Part shown: one piece after another, positions 23,942 through 35,934 of the stretch
Position numbering within the stretch: the stretch's first letter is position 1
How the letters are laid out: each line of letters starts with the position of its first letter
Assembly: GCF_037975245.1 (NCBI RefSeq)
Contig: NC_092568.1
Span: 28,983,501-29,047,500, forward strand
Length of the DNA: 64,000 nucleotides
DNA from: Apostichopus japonicus
Lineage: Eukaryota; Echinodermata; Holothuroidea; Aspidochirotida; Stichopodidae
Direction: 5' to 3'
Made by a program: the position numbers and the translations under genes
Notes under the pieces: model-generated
Database searches by the model: none
Told to the model about the DNA's origin: nothing
What the model saw: only the letters and a program-made list of their open reading frames with translations

Positions 23942-25482
23942 TATGGCAAGCCGTTTTAACATTTACCTCGCAATTCGACTTAAGTCGAATACATTTCACT
24001 TAAGTGGAATTCAATTTCACTTAAGCAGAATACTATTTAACTTAAGTGGAATTCTATTTCACTTAAGTGGAATACCATTCCACTTAAGCTTAATTGTATT
24101 TTACTTAAGCTGAATTCATCAACTTGTCACTGCATTTTACTTAAGCTAAATTCTATTCCACTTAAGTGGAAATGCATTTCACTTAAGTGGAATTGTATTC
24201 TACTTAAGTGGAATACAATTCCACTTAAGTGGAATGTCCTGTCTATTTCACTTAAGTGGAATACAATTCCACTTAAGTGGAAATGCATTCCACTTAAGTG
24301 AAATGTGATTGGATAGTCTATTTCACTTAAGTGGAATGTGATTGGCTAGTCTATTCCACTTAAGTGGAATGTGATTGGCTAGTACATTTACCGCCAAACT
24401 TTGCCCATGCCTTTGCGCGCCATTATAAACAACTTGCCGCGATACGTGTACGTACGTACGTGGTGTCGATATGTGCACAATGAATATCGGCTGTCCATCG
24501 GGATCCAGCTAGCACTTAACATCCGTGCAAGGTGTGTACGTACGTACCTGACCTGGTACCTGACGAATACCATTACCAAAATAAAGCCATGGCAAATACA
24601 TTATAAGTGGTTGGAGCTACAGCCGAAAACGCATTGACAAGGGCAAGAAAACGTTTTACTTTTTGTGGATTTTGGGTTTTGGATGGAATCTTTTATTTCG
24701 TCAAAAGTTTCACTATCTAAAAAGTTACGAATTCTGCCTATGTTACTTAAACAAGATGTAAGTCGCCTCTGTTGTGCATCATACTGATTGTTCCCCTGTG
24801 CAAGTGAGGAAACAACACTTCGAATTGTGTCTCTAACAACAATAATTATTTGATCGCATTCCAGCAATGTTAGATGTGAATGATTAGCCGTAGCCATGAT
24901 GTACACGTGCAACGAGGATCGACTAAATCATCATATGTGATGAGCAATTGAATGCGTTACGACGAACATTACCCTAAATTGTATTTATATGTAAGCCACA
25001 TATCAACATTTCCACTTAAGTGGAATTGTATTTTACTTAAGCAGAACAGAATTCCACTTAAGTGAAATTGACGCCCAAAAGATGTTATTCCACTTAAGTG
25101 AAATTGTATTCCACTTAAGTGGAATTGTATTTCACTTAAGTGGAAATGCATTCCACTTAAGTGGAATTGTATTCCACTTAAGTGAAATAGATGGGCTATT
25201 TAGCTTAAGTGGAATACAATTCCACTTAAGTGGAAATGTATTCCACTTAAGTGAAATACAATTCCACTTAAGTGGAATGCAATTTCACTTAAGTGAAATA
25301 GAAATGTCCATTTCTACTTAAGTGAAATTGAATTCCACTTAAGTGAAATTGAATTCCACTTAAGTGGAATACATTTCACTTAAGTGGAATTCCATTTCAC
25401 TTAAGTAGAATGTATTCCACTTAAGTGAAATGTATTCGACTTAAGTCTAATTGCGAGGTAAATGTTAAAACGGCTTGCCATA
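23942..25482. mobile_element. fold-back DNA transposon (1,541 bp) with CTTAAG palindrome arrays and 6-bp TSD
   Basis: Ends are near-perfect inverted repeats: tatggcaagccg at 23942 and cggcttgccata ending 25482, matching over about 49 bp with one mismatch. It is flanked by identical gggacg (23936-23941 and 25483-25488). Each arm (about 23980-24375 and 25010-25440) is packed with a palindromic 16-mer of consensus ttccacttaagtggaa; by eye about 17 CTTAAG cores on the left and 20 on the right, the regular ones 21 bp apart. A unique core (about 24380-25005) holds a 98-codon minus-strand ORF. No transposase is recognisable. Arms of tandem short repeats inside inverted termini recall fold-back elements, including sea-urchin TU elements, though the 6-bp TSD differs from the usual 8-9. 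Frames with HLSG-type repeats inside the arms are array by-products. Confidence 0.9.
24601..24897 (-). CDS. 98-aa hypothetical protein in the fold-back transposon core
   Basis: The ATG is at 24897 (the five codons before it start from TTG), with stop at 24601. The protein opens MATANHSHLTLLECDQ, continues with mixed amphipathic, helix-like composition (VVRDTIRSVVSSL; QQRRLTSCLSNIGRIRNFL), then a Lys/Ser stretch, and ends with a Cys-rich tail, CPCQCVFGCSSNHL. I recognise no family. Unlike the frames in the flanking arrays it is not repetitive, and its codon composition looks ordinary. It could be a captured host exon, a remnant of the element's own protein, or chance. Confidence 0.35.
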   Translation of the reverse strand: MATANHSHLTLLECDQIIIVVRDTIRSVVSSLAQGNNQYDAQQRRLTSCLSNIGRIRNFLDSETFDEIKDSIQNPKSTKSKTFSCPCQCVFGCSSNHL

Positions 25483-25488
25483 GGGACG

Positions 25489-28400
25489 ACAGGATCCCAT
25501 GGTGGTTTACTATGAGAAATAGTATTATGAAAATAGTGTTTAAATGTAGGTGGGATGTGTAGATAGATATAGGCTCTATCTTTCTCTCTTTCAAACATGT
25601 TTCAACTTTACCTATAGAATTGAAATATTTCTATTATCGTGCCAAAAAACAAAAAAAAAATACGAAAGAAATAATCAATAACAACAACAAAGCGCCGTCA
25701 AGTGAAGAGAAGTATACCAAGCCGGTATTTCCTAAACAGCAATAAAACTATTGTTTACACAGTAATACGGTCTACCGGCAGTCTAGCCGAGTAGAACGAT
25801 TATACTTTCCGAATCGGTCTATATTAATGTAGATGTTAAAAGTACAAGTAATATTCGTTAGTGGTGTCGTATCTATAGTTATATATATAGTACCGTGCAA
25901 TAAAACAGGTTAACTACTTCCGAGATCGTAAAACCGTACCAGACTTATCGGAGTAGGTTGAAGGGTCTTTTTTCTTTTCTCTTTCCTTTTTTCTTTGACA
26001 TTGTTTTAAGTTCACTGCAGATAATTATCCATGTGGTTAAGTTACAGGTCCAATATCTTCCGATATACTCAGTGTTTTCTCCCAACGGTCTTGACCTTTG
26101 ACCCTTTTTCTACTATCGTTATTCTAATGGATATATGTCTACGGGACTTTGTTTACTATCGCCAATGATTGGAATTTTTGTTGGAAATGTAAAATTAAGA
26201 GATTATAAAGGTTCCTCAATGACTGGAGGCGGATGGAACAATTAGTAATTTCAGCAGCCATAATGTTAGTTATTCGGTGACAAAATGCATTAAAATGTCG
26301 TCAGGCTTTTTTTGTGGAATTTCTTCATTAGCTTGTAACACGAGGGATGTTTATCTCAACACCCGCTGTATTACTGGTGGGGGGGGGGTATATGTGATTA
26401 AACATAGGGTAAATGAAATGTCAGTGCGGAATATAACATTATAAATAATCGCAAAACTATCGCATCTTATTAATTCAGTCAAACCTCCATAACATTTTTT
26501 TCTTCTTCTCTCTTATATAATTTTGGTATATTTTTTTGTAAGTTATACCTTTCAAGAAACTCCTAAAATATTGCAGTTCGTCACTCCCGTCATGGTTGTT
26601 ATATTCTCCATATGTTATCATTACTCGACACCACTTAGTTTCTTTTTTCGCCTATTTAGATCACCACGAAGTGTTTTCATGTTTTTATGTGTACCATCAG
26701 TTCATTGGACTCAAGAAGAAGGTGAAAAGAAAAATAGAATAAAGGGTACTTGGATCACAGATATTAATAACGTCAAAAAAAGTGCAAATATATATAATGC
26801 GCTTGCTTTGTTATAAAACTACATATTTGATTAAGTGGGTCGTAATAGCCATTGAAATGACCATATTGTCAGACTACAGGGAGCTCCCTGGTTAGATATT
26901 CTTCTTCCGTTTGCCTTGACATGCTGGTGATCTCGTTAACTGTTAATTGGACTACGGCCATTTGTCTTACGCCGTACCGTATATACCTAAAAGTGTAAAC
27001 TGCTAAATTCTCGTGTACAGATTTGTGTTGACAGTTAACAACCATATGTCAGGATCCTGAGGACATAAGACTTGAGCAAATAGGTCAAGGGCTCCTATAT
27101 GTGACGTTACAACGAGTACCGACAAAACAAATAGTGTTATGATACCTTCACCCTATCAAGATGACAAGGAAACGGCATAAATCCTCATGTTCGGAATTAA
27201 GGTGTGTCCTCCACCGGACAACGGGAAGTCATCACCACGATGGCAAACTTCCTATAGACTATAACATCGACCTCCTTGACTGAGGAGATTTTAGAACGAA
27301 AAGTAAGAACGTACCATTTGCCCATAAGTTTATTGTATATATATATGAAACGCCTTGACTAACAAGTCCTATACATAATACATGTTCCAAGTATACTAAG
27401 CGAGGGCATGCATCAATTTCTGTTATATTTATTTCAATGTGTTTGCTGGTTTCGTCGCAATTCTCTTCTTAACTTTGTTGACATAGGTCTTTTTATTTTA
27501 TTTTAATTGCAAGTTGGGACCGTATCACAGAGTCATCAGTCAGGGTCGTAAAACCGGATTGAAAAGCTAATTTTTACGATAAAACGACAAAACGATCACA
27601 ATCATGCATGATACTATACTTATAGGAAAGTTATTTAATTGAAAATGAGAGACTAATAGGAATTTTATAACATTTTGATTGCATCCCAGCTGAATTACTT
27701 AATTATAACTGTTAGAGCAAATATTTTAATTGAAGAGGAAGACAATTCATTTCAATTTTACGTACGGTAAGATTAATTAATTACCCACGGGATGAAGAAG
27801 TAAACAAACGGTTTATTTTTTATGCTTCAGGAGATCTGCGTGATTTCTAAGTGTAACTTTAATATTACATATCAGTCGGCTAATTACAGAATACTTCAAG
27901 ATATTCGAAATAACACGGAGATCATCTTACGAAGATGAATAACACATCCACTTCAGAAAATATAGAAATACCTTTATCACCGGTGATTAAGATAAATCGT
28001 AAGAGATTAAAAACAAACAAAACATTTAGTTAATTAAAAGGCCTTTCCCTTCATCAGCGATGAATGATGTTAGTTTCAATTTAATGGTGCTTCACCAAGA
28101 TAAAGTACACGGTATAAAAATGACTGACGTAACATAAACGAGATAGTCACGATTATGTACAGAGCGTAGGGAGAGCAAAAACCCACGCGATTAGAAAACA
28201 AAACAGAAAATGTCACGTGATATATGTTAAGGGTACCCAAAACTGCTAAAAATATGTTAGCAAAATAAAGCTTCGTGATCAACAGAAGGTTTAATTGTTT
28301 TGTAGCTAACTTAATTAAGCGATCTCACGAGGGCTAATGTATACATGACAACTGAATGTGTGTATTATTATGTCTACGAGAACTGAACCGACGATGTAGA

Positions 28401-30040
28401 GAAATCTAACACGAGAGAAGAAAAACATAGAATCCTATGGAAAAGTTAAGGTACCGTCGATCTGTTATAGTATCTTTTCTGCAAGTTTACTACATCATTC
28501 AATATTTTTCTGCAAAAGGTTGAAATGATTACAGTCTAGGAGGATTTTAGCAGTTAATTGGAGAACAAATTTATTATAGGAGATTAATTATTAAGTGACC
28601 AATTTGCCATTTTATTACCTGAACAATTCATTACTCATTGTTGGTGCTTCTACATACACATGCATACATACAATACTTATATATTGGTACTACATATTTA
28701 CAAAAATACCTTAACTTTTTGACGGCACTTTAACGTCTCCATACTTCACAGATAAAGAAAAAAAGTAAAGCAAAAACACATGACGTCACATCGAGCTTGG
28801 CAATGTCATAATCAATTATATAAATGTTCTTCTAATCATACTGTATCTTCGTATGGTTACGAAGGATACTGCCAAACAAACAAGGAACAAGGTATGAAAT
28901 GACATAGTTTTCAATTAGTTTGTAAGATTCCACCACATTTTTGTTTCCATCTGTCACCGTATGTTGTCTTTTGATAAGTTCGATGTCTCTATAAGATTAA
29001 TTTGGCGAAGAGTTGTATACCTCTCAAATGAACTCAGAATATGCCGAACATATATATAGCATCTCTAATTTATCCAGTGGATTGTGAAGGTCATTGACAA
29101 GGGCACTCAAACTTTAAAAGACTGGGTGAGATGAGGGGTGCGGGGTGGGTTTGGGATGGCATGCCGCGTAAGTGATGGGGAAATGAATTAACGTGCATAA
29201 ATCTTTGTTTCTAATAACATACGTAGCATTCCTTCTAACAGAATTAACCCCCTTCTCCACTTCTTTCTTAAATCCAAAATTATAGATCCGTGTCTCATTT
29301 CGGTTAACAAAATTCTCATTGAAAATTAACCTATTGTCAATTATGAAAATTTTCTCACTCTCTCTTGCTCCCTCTCTTTTATAGAAAATCATCCAAAGTT
29401 AAATTTTTAACAGACTGATGTTTAAATGTGTATATATAGTTTTTGGTTTAATATTGACCTAACAAGGATATGCTAACTAATAAAACTATATGACAACGCC
29501 TATACATGAAATTATTGACCTTTCCAATTTTTAATTTAGATTAAAGCTTCCGTCTGTGTTTATAATGTTATACACTCAATGACTTTCCTCGTAAACGTTA
29601 CTTTACATATACTGTTTTGATAAGAAACAGAGTCTTGTATGAAGAAGTGTGAATCATAAAGCGGCCTTTAAAAGTGACCTTTTTAACCGGACTCGCCCAA
29701 AGGCGATTAAATTGTTCATTTTTTATAATCAATATAAGCATTGATTGTGTACTTTAAACATTTGTCAGTTTGTTGCTGTTTCTAAAGGTTTATTTTTATG
29801 GCTTTGTAGCATCGATACACTCGTAACTAGTTTTTTCACGAGGTTAGGTAAGTGGGACTGGAGGGAGACTGGAAGTTGGTGGGTGCGGGGGGGGGGGGGT
29901 GGCGTGTAAATTCGAACATGACTATAGAGTATACCGAAATGAGGTACCGGGTCATCTCCACGTCATTTAGGCCTAAAATTAACATGGTTTGCAATATGGG
30001 TCCGAGTACGTGAAACGTATCACATTTTGTGGACATTTGT
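25489..30040. other. no gene recognised
   Basis: About 4.5 kb of unique AT-rich DNA with a G run near 26379 and another near 29888. Minus-strand frames at 28076-28282 and 29114-29392 and the plus frame at 26523-26816 lack domains. It may be intron or intergenic. Confidence 0.45.
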
Positions 30041-30044
30041 GTCA

Positions 30045-30692
30045 TGATCAGTTTACAAGGGATGGGGCTGGTTACATTAATGATCAGTTTACAAGGGATG
30101 GGGCTGGTTACATTAATGATCAGTTTACAAGGGATGGGGCTGGTTACATTAATGATCAGTTTACAAGGGATGGGGCTGGTTACAGTAATGATCAGTTTAC
30201 AAGGGATGGGGTTGGTTACATTAATGATCAGTTTACAAGGGATGGGGCTGGTTACATTAATGATCAGTTTACAAGGGATGGGGCTGGTTACATTAATGAT
30301 CAGTTTACAAGGGATGGAGCTGGTTACATTAATGATCAGTTTACAAGGGATGGGGCTGGTTACATTAATGATCAGTTTACAAGGGATGGAGCTGGTTACA
30401 TTAATGATCAGTTTACAAGGGACGAGGCTGGTTACAGTAATGATCAGTTTACAAGGGATGGGGTTGGTTACATTAATGATCAGTTTACAAGGGATGGGGC
30501 TGGTTACATTAATGATCAGTTTACAAGGGATAGGGCTGGTTACATTAATGATCAGTTTACAAGGGATGGGGCTGGTTACATTAATGATCAGTTTACAAGG
30601 GATGGAGCTGGTTACATTAATGATCAGTTTACAAGGGACGAGGCTGGTTACATTAATGATCAGTTTACAAGGGATGGAGCTGGTTACATTAA
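30045..30692. repeat. 36-bp minisatellite, 18 copies
   Basis: The unit tgatcagtttacaagggatg plus ggctggttacattaa repeats head to tail exactly every 36 bp from 30046 to 30692. Variants (gggttgg, gacgagg, acagtaa, gatagg) recur in blocks, indicating internal segment duplication. Because 36 is a multiple of 3, two plus frames remain open for 240-255 codons (DQFTRDGAGYIN and ISLQGMGLVTLM). A real protein is unlikely, but a 12-residue repeat protein cannot be excluded from sequence alone. Confidence 0.95.
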
Positions 30693-30764
30693 ACTTTTGT
30701 TTCGTGCTTCTTGCCCGTCACCTTTTGCAGTCGTTACAGAGACAAATGTGAGGTAGTCCTTGTG

Positions 30765-30903
30765 TATGGAACGCCGAAAGGGTAATATAGTTTGTTGTTT
30801 ACATCAATGCTGTCTGTTATAATGTTCTTGGCTCTTCAAAAGAGCCAAGAACATTATTAAAGACAGCATACAACATAACAGATTACCCTTTCGGCGTTCC
30901 ATA
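30765..30903. mobile_element. hairpin MITE (139 bp) with 6-bp TSD, TATGG ends
   Basis: Starts tatggaacgccgaaagggta and ends with its exact complement (22 bp perfect). A second long inner stem, atgttcttggctctt pairing with aagagccaagaacat, closes on a 3-base loop, so nearly the whole element folds on itself. It is flanked by identical cttgtg (30759-30764 and 30904-30909). End sequence TATGG and TSD length match the fold-back element at 23942. Confidence 0.85.
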
Positions 30904-30909
30904 CTTGTG

Positions 30910-32530
30910 GGTTCCTTCAAACGTCCGCAGCGGATAAGTACAAAGGGGGCGTATACCAAAATGGCAAGTTCTGCTCATATGCGGTAAAGAGACAATCGGA
31001 GTAGCATAGGAAGAGTCCATCTCATTGCACTTTAGTTACGATAATGAACGAATATGAAGGGATGGGTGAGGTGTAGGGAAGGCATGGGCGTGGCTAGGGA
31101 GGAGGGAGGTTAAACATCCGTAGCGTTGTAGGGTCGCATAAAGCTAAATTGGTTACTAATATAGTTTTGAGTAACCATTTGTGTGACGTTCTTCTTGGAT
31201 ACTTTTTTAACTAGCCTATTTTGATTCATTATATAAAGTTATCAACCTTACCGAGAATTGCAAATTTGGTGACGTCACAACCTATGGTTACGTGTCAGGA
31301 AAGTTGTAAAAATGACACAATGACTGTTTGATAATTGGTCGCACTGATTCTACAAGGAACTTGTTCCGTTTAAGTGTTACAGAATGAAAACAGAGATGAC
31401 GTCATACGCCAGTGGTGAGAAACTTACCGCGTGTGCACATATACGAAACAGAATTCATCTTCCAACCTTCGCAGCATTGTGTACCACAAACATTAGGCCT
31501 GTTAACAAAATACAAAATAAATATCAAACATGTCATTGTACTTTAGACTATTTATGTCATATCAAACACCGATAAAAACAGATGTTTAATCCTCCCCTTA
31601 CTTTAAAAGACAATAATCAACAACTGAAAGAGGATGTGAGGGCGGTGGGGGGGGGGGCGGGCAGTGGAGGGGACATAGAACCCCTTTCCCCATTCATAGT
31701 GCAACTACATAAGGACTAGTTGGGTGCCCAATTACCTTAAAATTATATATCAAACATCAACATCCTATTTTATTTTGTTTTGTTTTGTCCGTGCGTTTAG
31801 GGAGTGGTGCGTGATGTTACGCTACACCCATGTGGAAGTGTTGCTCAATGAATGCTACTGATACGGCTTACATATAAGAAATGATTCAACACAGGTGATC
31901 GGATGGGGCTTGCAAAATTACTCACAACATTAGCACTGAAGCGACGCGTCGTCTTGGAATCGGTACAATCACTTCAATTCAAGGGGAAGAAAAACGAGGC
32001 TGTGTACGGGGCTACGCCCGAAAAACGAGGCTACGCCCATTGATACGACAGTCTTGCTATAGTAAAGCTGATAAGATATATTGGAATGATCCATTATCGG
32101 ATAGGGGGACCATTAGTGTCTAAACACGGAAAGAGCGCTTGCTCTTGATTGTAGGCGTAACCATGAAGCTCCCAAGTGTAACCAAGTCAATTGTAATGAT
32201 ATAGTACAAGATAACCAAATTTACTACAGAAATTTATCAAAACAAGGGTGGTGACTTCATATCGCTTTATGCTTGAACTTGAAAGACGCATTTAGTTCTT
32301 ACTTTCACTTGTAACTATATAAGTCAATACCTTTGACGCCGTTCGCCCACACTGATAATCTCTCTCCCCTTTCCATGCCCTCCCCTTCCCGTGCCCTCCC
32401 CTTCCCCTGCCACCTGACCCCTCCCCTCCTTACCCAACCAACCCATTTTTAATCAGCACCTCACTGTATGATGGAGTCAAGCTTCGACATTTGATACGGC
32501 CTTGGATTCCGACGGGCACACCATCACCAT
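30910..32530. other. no gene recognised; C-rich patch
   Basis: Contains a G run near 31650 and a C-rich decayed repeat (tgccctccccttccc-like) at about 32363-32440. The short plus frame 31384-31575 has no domain. Confidence 0.45.
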
Positions 32531-32532
32531 CA

Positions 32533-33162
32533 TCCAACCAGCTATCACCGCTGACAGCTCCCTGATCCGACCAACCAGCTGTCACCGGTGACAGCTCCCT
32601 GATCCGACCAACCAGCTATCACCGGTGACAGCTCCCTGATCCGACCAACCAGCTGTCAACGGTGACAGCTCCCTGATCCGACCAACCAGCAGTCCCCTGT
32701 GACAGCTCCCTGATCCGACCAACCAGCAGTCCCCTATAACAGCTCCATGATTTGACCAACCAGCAGTCATCGGTGACAGCTCCCTGATCCGACCAACTAG
32801 CTGTCACCGTGACAGCTCCCTGATCCGACCAACCAGTAGTCACAGGTGACAGCTCCCTGATCCAACCAACCAGCAGTCACCGGTGACAGCTCCCTGATCC
32901 GACCAACCAGCTGTCACCGGTGACAGCTCCTTGATCCGACCAACCAGCAGTCACCGGTGACAGCTCCCTGATCTGACCAACCAGTAGTCACCGGTGACAG
33001 CTCCCTGGTCCGACCGACCAGCTGTCACCAGTGACAGCTCCATGATCCGACCAACCAGCTGTCACATGTGACAGTTCCCTGATCCGACCGACCAGCTGCC
33101 ACATGTAACAGCTCCCTGACCCGACCAACCAGCTGTCACAGGTGTCAGCTCCATGATCCGAC
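32533..33162. repeat. 37-bp minisatellite with GTCACCGGTGAC palindrome, about 17 copies
   Basis: The unit is about gtcaccggtgacagctccct plus gatccgaccaaccagct. The half agctgtcaccggtgacagct is a 20-bp perfect palindrome in consensus copies, while others mutate one arm. Period is 37 with occasional 34-36. Minus-strand frames (WSDQGAV-type repeats) are by-products. Confidence 0.93.
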
Positions 33163-34849
33163 GCACACATCGATCGAATGCTTCATAGCTGTAATGGTAC
33201 AATTATCGAGCTGTAGTAAAGGACAAATACGCACCCATGGGGAGAATATTATCTGTTCCATTACAGACGGAATCATGACATTAAAAAGCATAAACTCAAA
33301 CCAAAATGCTGCGATAAACAAAATTGGTGGGACACAAAACTTTCTGTTTTAGACTAAATTAGTAATAATAACTAATTAGCTATAAAAGGCCAGGTGGTTG
33401 TAGCCTTATATAGATATTTGTGCTGCTTAGATAAAGTGGAATCCAATAACGCGTAAATATTACATGACTCGGTCGGAGTGATTCAAATTTCAAGCGTATT
33501 TGGGGCTGATATACTCTTACCCCAACACACGTTATAGCTTGAGGTCTGTTATGTAACCGACAATGTATGTACAACTGCAATAAATTACGATAGATCTCAA
33601 AAGGTCTGTCTGAATTCAGTAGTCATAAAAATATATTTTTATTTTAGAAGCGTTAAATTCTATAAACTTCTTTCCCCAAGCAAGAGCTTGTTATTCCCGA
33701 CCTGTCGTTCATAGGTGCAAAATAGTAAACCGACGGGTCAAAAAGAACACCCCTCTTGGGATGAATTAAGGTGACATTAAAAACGGTTTATTCGCCTTTG
33801 ATAGTATCGCTTTGTCAACTTCTCTTTTATGCTCCCATATTTAGAGATATGCATGGAACGCCGTCTATCAACGTAAACACGTTAGGCCAGGGAGAAACGT
33901 TATAATAGAATATGGATTGTGGCAGATGATGACAGACTAAAGAAGAATTTAGCTATTTTTATCCGGAATATAAACATAATTTGAGCATTGCCGCAACCCG
34001 AGAGATCTATTATGAGGCTCAATGCCAAGGTAATTACCGGTTTGTCTATGGGGATATAACAGACATATTGTACAAATATATGATGGAATCTTACGCCGTA
34101 TTGATCTACAAAGCAACCCCCCTCCCCCTTCTTGCGGCTTTGATTTCATTAATTGTTGGAGTAGAAAGTATATAGCTCAGTGTTTTTAGTTGTACGTGAG
34201 GAATGGTGTGGAGGGAGGGCTGGGGGAGGGGGAGGGGAAGGGACGGAGAGTAGAGGGGAAGGGAGAGCATAGGTTATATTTTATATAGCTTAGAGCTTTC
34301 TCTGTGAACTCTGTGAATACGTCAAAGACTCTTTGTCGAATTAATTAAACCTAGCATAAAATTACTCAAAAAGAGAAAGGCGAATTGGACGGTAATTCTT
34401 CTCTTAGGGTTTTCTTTCAACAAATGAAAGTTAACCGATTAAGTAATAATTAAATCTTATTCGATGCTCGACATTTCGTCGCTCGTACACTTTTTTATAT
34501 TAGTATCAGTAATCACAACAAGCGAATCTGCCTAAATATAATTATAATAGTAACTCTAATTCAAGTCTGACAATAAAATCACATTATCGTCAAGTCGTTA
34601 CCACGTGTTCCTCCATCGACTCACGTGACAAGTTCATTATTCATAATTCTTATGACATTGATCATGAAGAAGATATATGGGACAAAATGAATTAGGATTA
34701 TTTAGAACTTGAAAGTTAAACCCAAGTTGGGAATTCTTATAGGAAGGGCAGGCACACGCATAGTAAATGCACGTACGTTATCATACGGACATAAAATCGC
34801 CACGTGTTAGTCGTTCATGGAGTTAAGTTTTGGAAGCCACCCGATGTGT
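33163..34849. other. no gene recognised; purine-rich patch
   Basis: Holds a GGGAGGGG-rich tract at about 34205-34268. Overlapping short frames at 33949-34175 on both strands have no domain. A catggaacgcc near 33852 resembles the TATGG-MITE end but has no partner. Confidence 0.4.
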
Positions 34850-34854
34850 AAGTT

Positions 34855-34945
34855 GTAATCCATAAGCCCTTGCGGGTTTCTCCCACAATTGTGGTCGCTT
34901 AAGCGTCGTTAAAATAACTACTGATTATTATTATTATTATTGATT
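34855..34945 (+). mobile_element. possible retroposon 3' end with (ATT)n tail
   Basis: The sequence cccttgcgggtttctcccac, followed by a gtcgcttaagcgtcg block and then (ATT)6, looks like the 3' end of a SINE or LINE with a simple-repeat tail. No A/B box or reverse transcriptase was seen upstream. Confidence 0.25.
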
Positions 34946-35930
34946 TTTTCTCCCCTTTCGTCCAAAAGTTTTCCATATTTAGTCTCAGCATTGAATGATG
35001 GAAATAACGAGCTGAGCCTAGATATTCATATATGCATGGTTAGGCTACAATGTATGCCTTCACGAAAATAGTTTGATATAGTATACAGAGAGCATGCAGG
35101 GACTGGCGAGAATATTCATCGTCGTTATCTCAGGAACATGTGGTCCTTGAATCAGCTTCCTATTACAAGGCCGGTTTAATGTATAAGGAAGCTGGATTAA
35201 GCTTTCCACTGAATACTTAGCTACGGTATTCCGATAAATTGATTTATTGTTTGAACATAATATTAAGAAAAGTACGCTATAGCATAGGAATCTTTCTTTG
35301 ATAAACAATATGCATTTCGCAGGATAAACCATCTCTTCGTGGAATCTTACGTGCTTATTGATATAATCTCTTCCTATTCTTAATGTGTATGGAATACGCA
35401 TGAAGGAACACACCATGTCCATCCCTAAGTAGTAGTGCACAGACTATCATCTCCGCTGCAATATAGGTCCGGTTCAAATCATCTACAGGTGACATTTATG
35501 GGCTATATATTCAGGGGTAACTCCCTTGAATTATGAGGATGGGTGGGTCCTGTCCGCTGATCTTTAACGTCTAAAAACGGAAGAAGGCGAAGTTAGGTCA
35601 TTCTCAACTAGCGAATTACTTGTATAAAGTACTAATAAACCCGAAATCACTATGTAGGACGATTAAACAATAAAGTTAATATACGGTTATTTTTATGGAG
35701 TATTAGATGCATAAAGCCATAAATGTCATCGTTAAGCTATCAAACCAACAAAACAAAAAAGAAAGAAAATAGAAGAAGGAGGATCGTTAACATATTTTCA
35801 CACAGGATCAAGATCTGACATCATCATTTATACATCTCAGGTCAAAAATATAACTTAACCTGTTGGAGTATACAATTCAATATAATAGCGTCTTCGGGTG
35901 AATGGGATCACAATTGGGACAAAGGTGTGT
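34946..35930. other. no gene recognised
   Basis: AT-rich. The 126-codon minus frame 35060-35440 shows no domain, signal peptide or splice context and is not called. Confidence 0.45.
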
Positions 35931-35934
35931 GTGT

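Noticed and set aside
24969-25321. Frames with repeated HLSGIQF-like heptads
   Set aside because: Translation of the 21-bp palindrome array of the fold-back element.
29989-30756. 255- and 240-codon open frames
   Set aside because: They arise because the 36-bp unit has no stop in two frames; no start context or unique domain supports a gene.
30045-33162. Two regularly spaced repeat arrays that could suggest CRISPR
   Set aside because: Units are directly tandem with no unique spacers, and the DNA is eukaryotic; these are minisatellites.
35060-35440. 126-codon minus-strand frame
   Set aside because: No domain or motif; unremarkable composition for AT-rich noncoding DNA.
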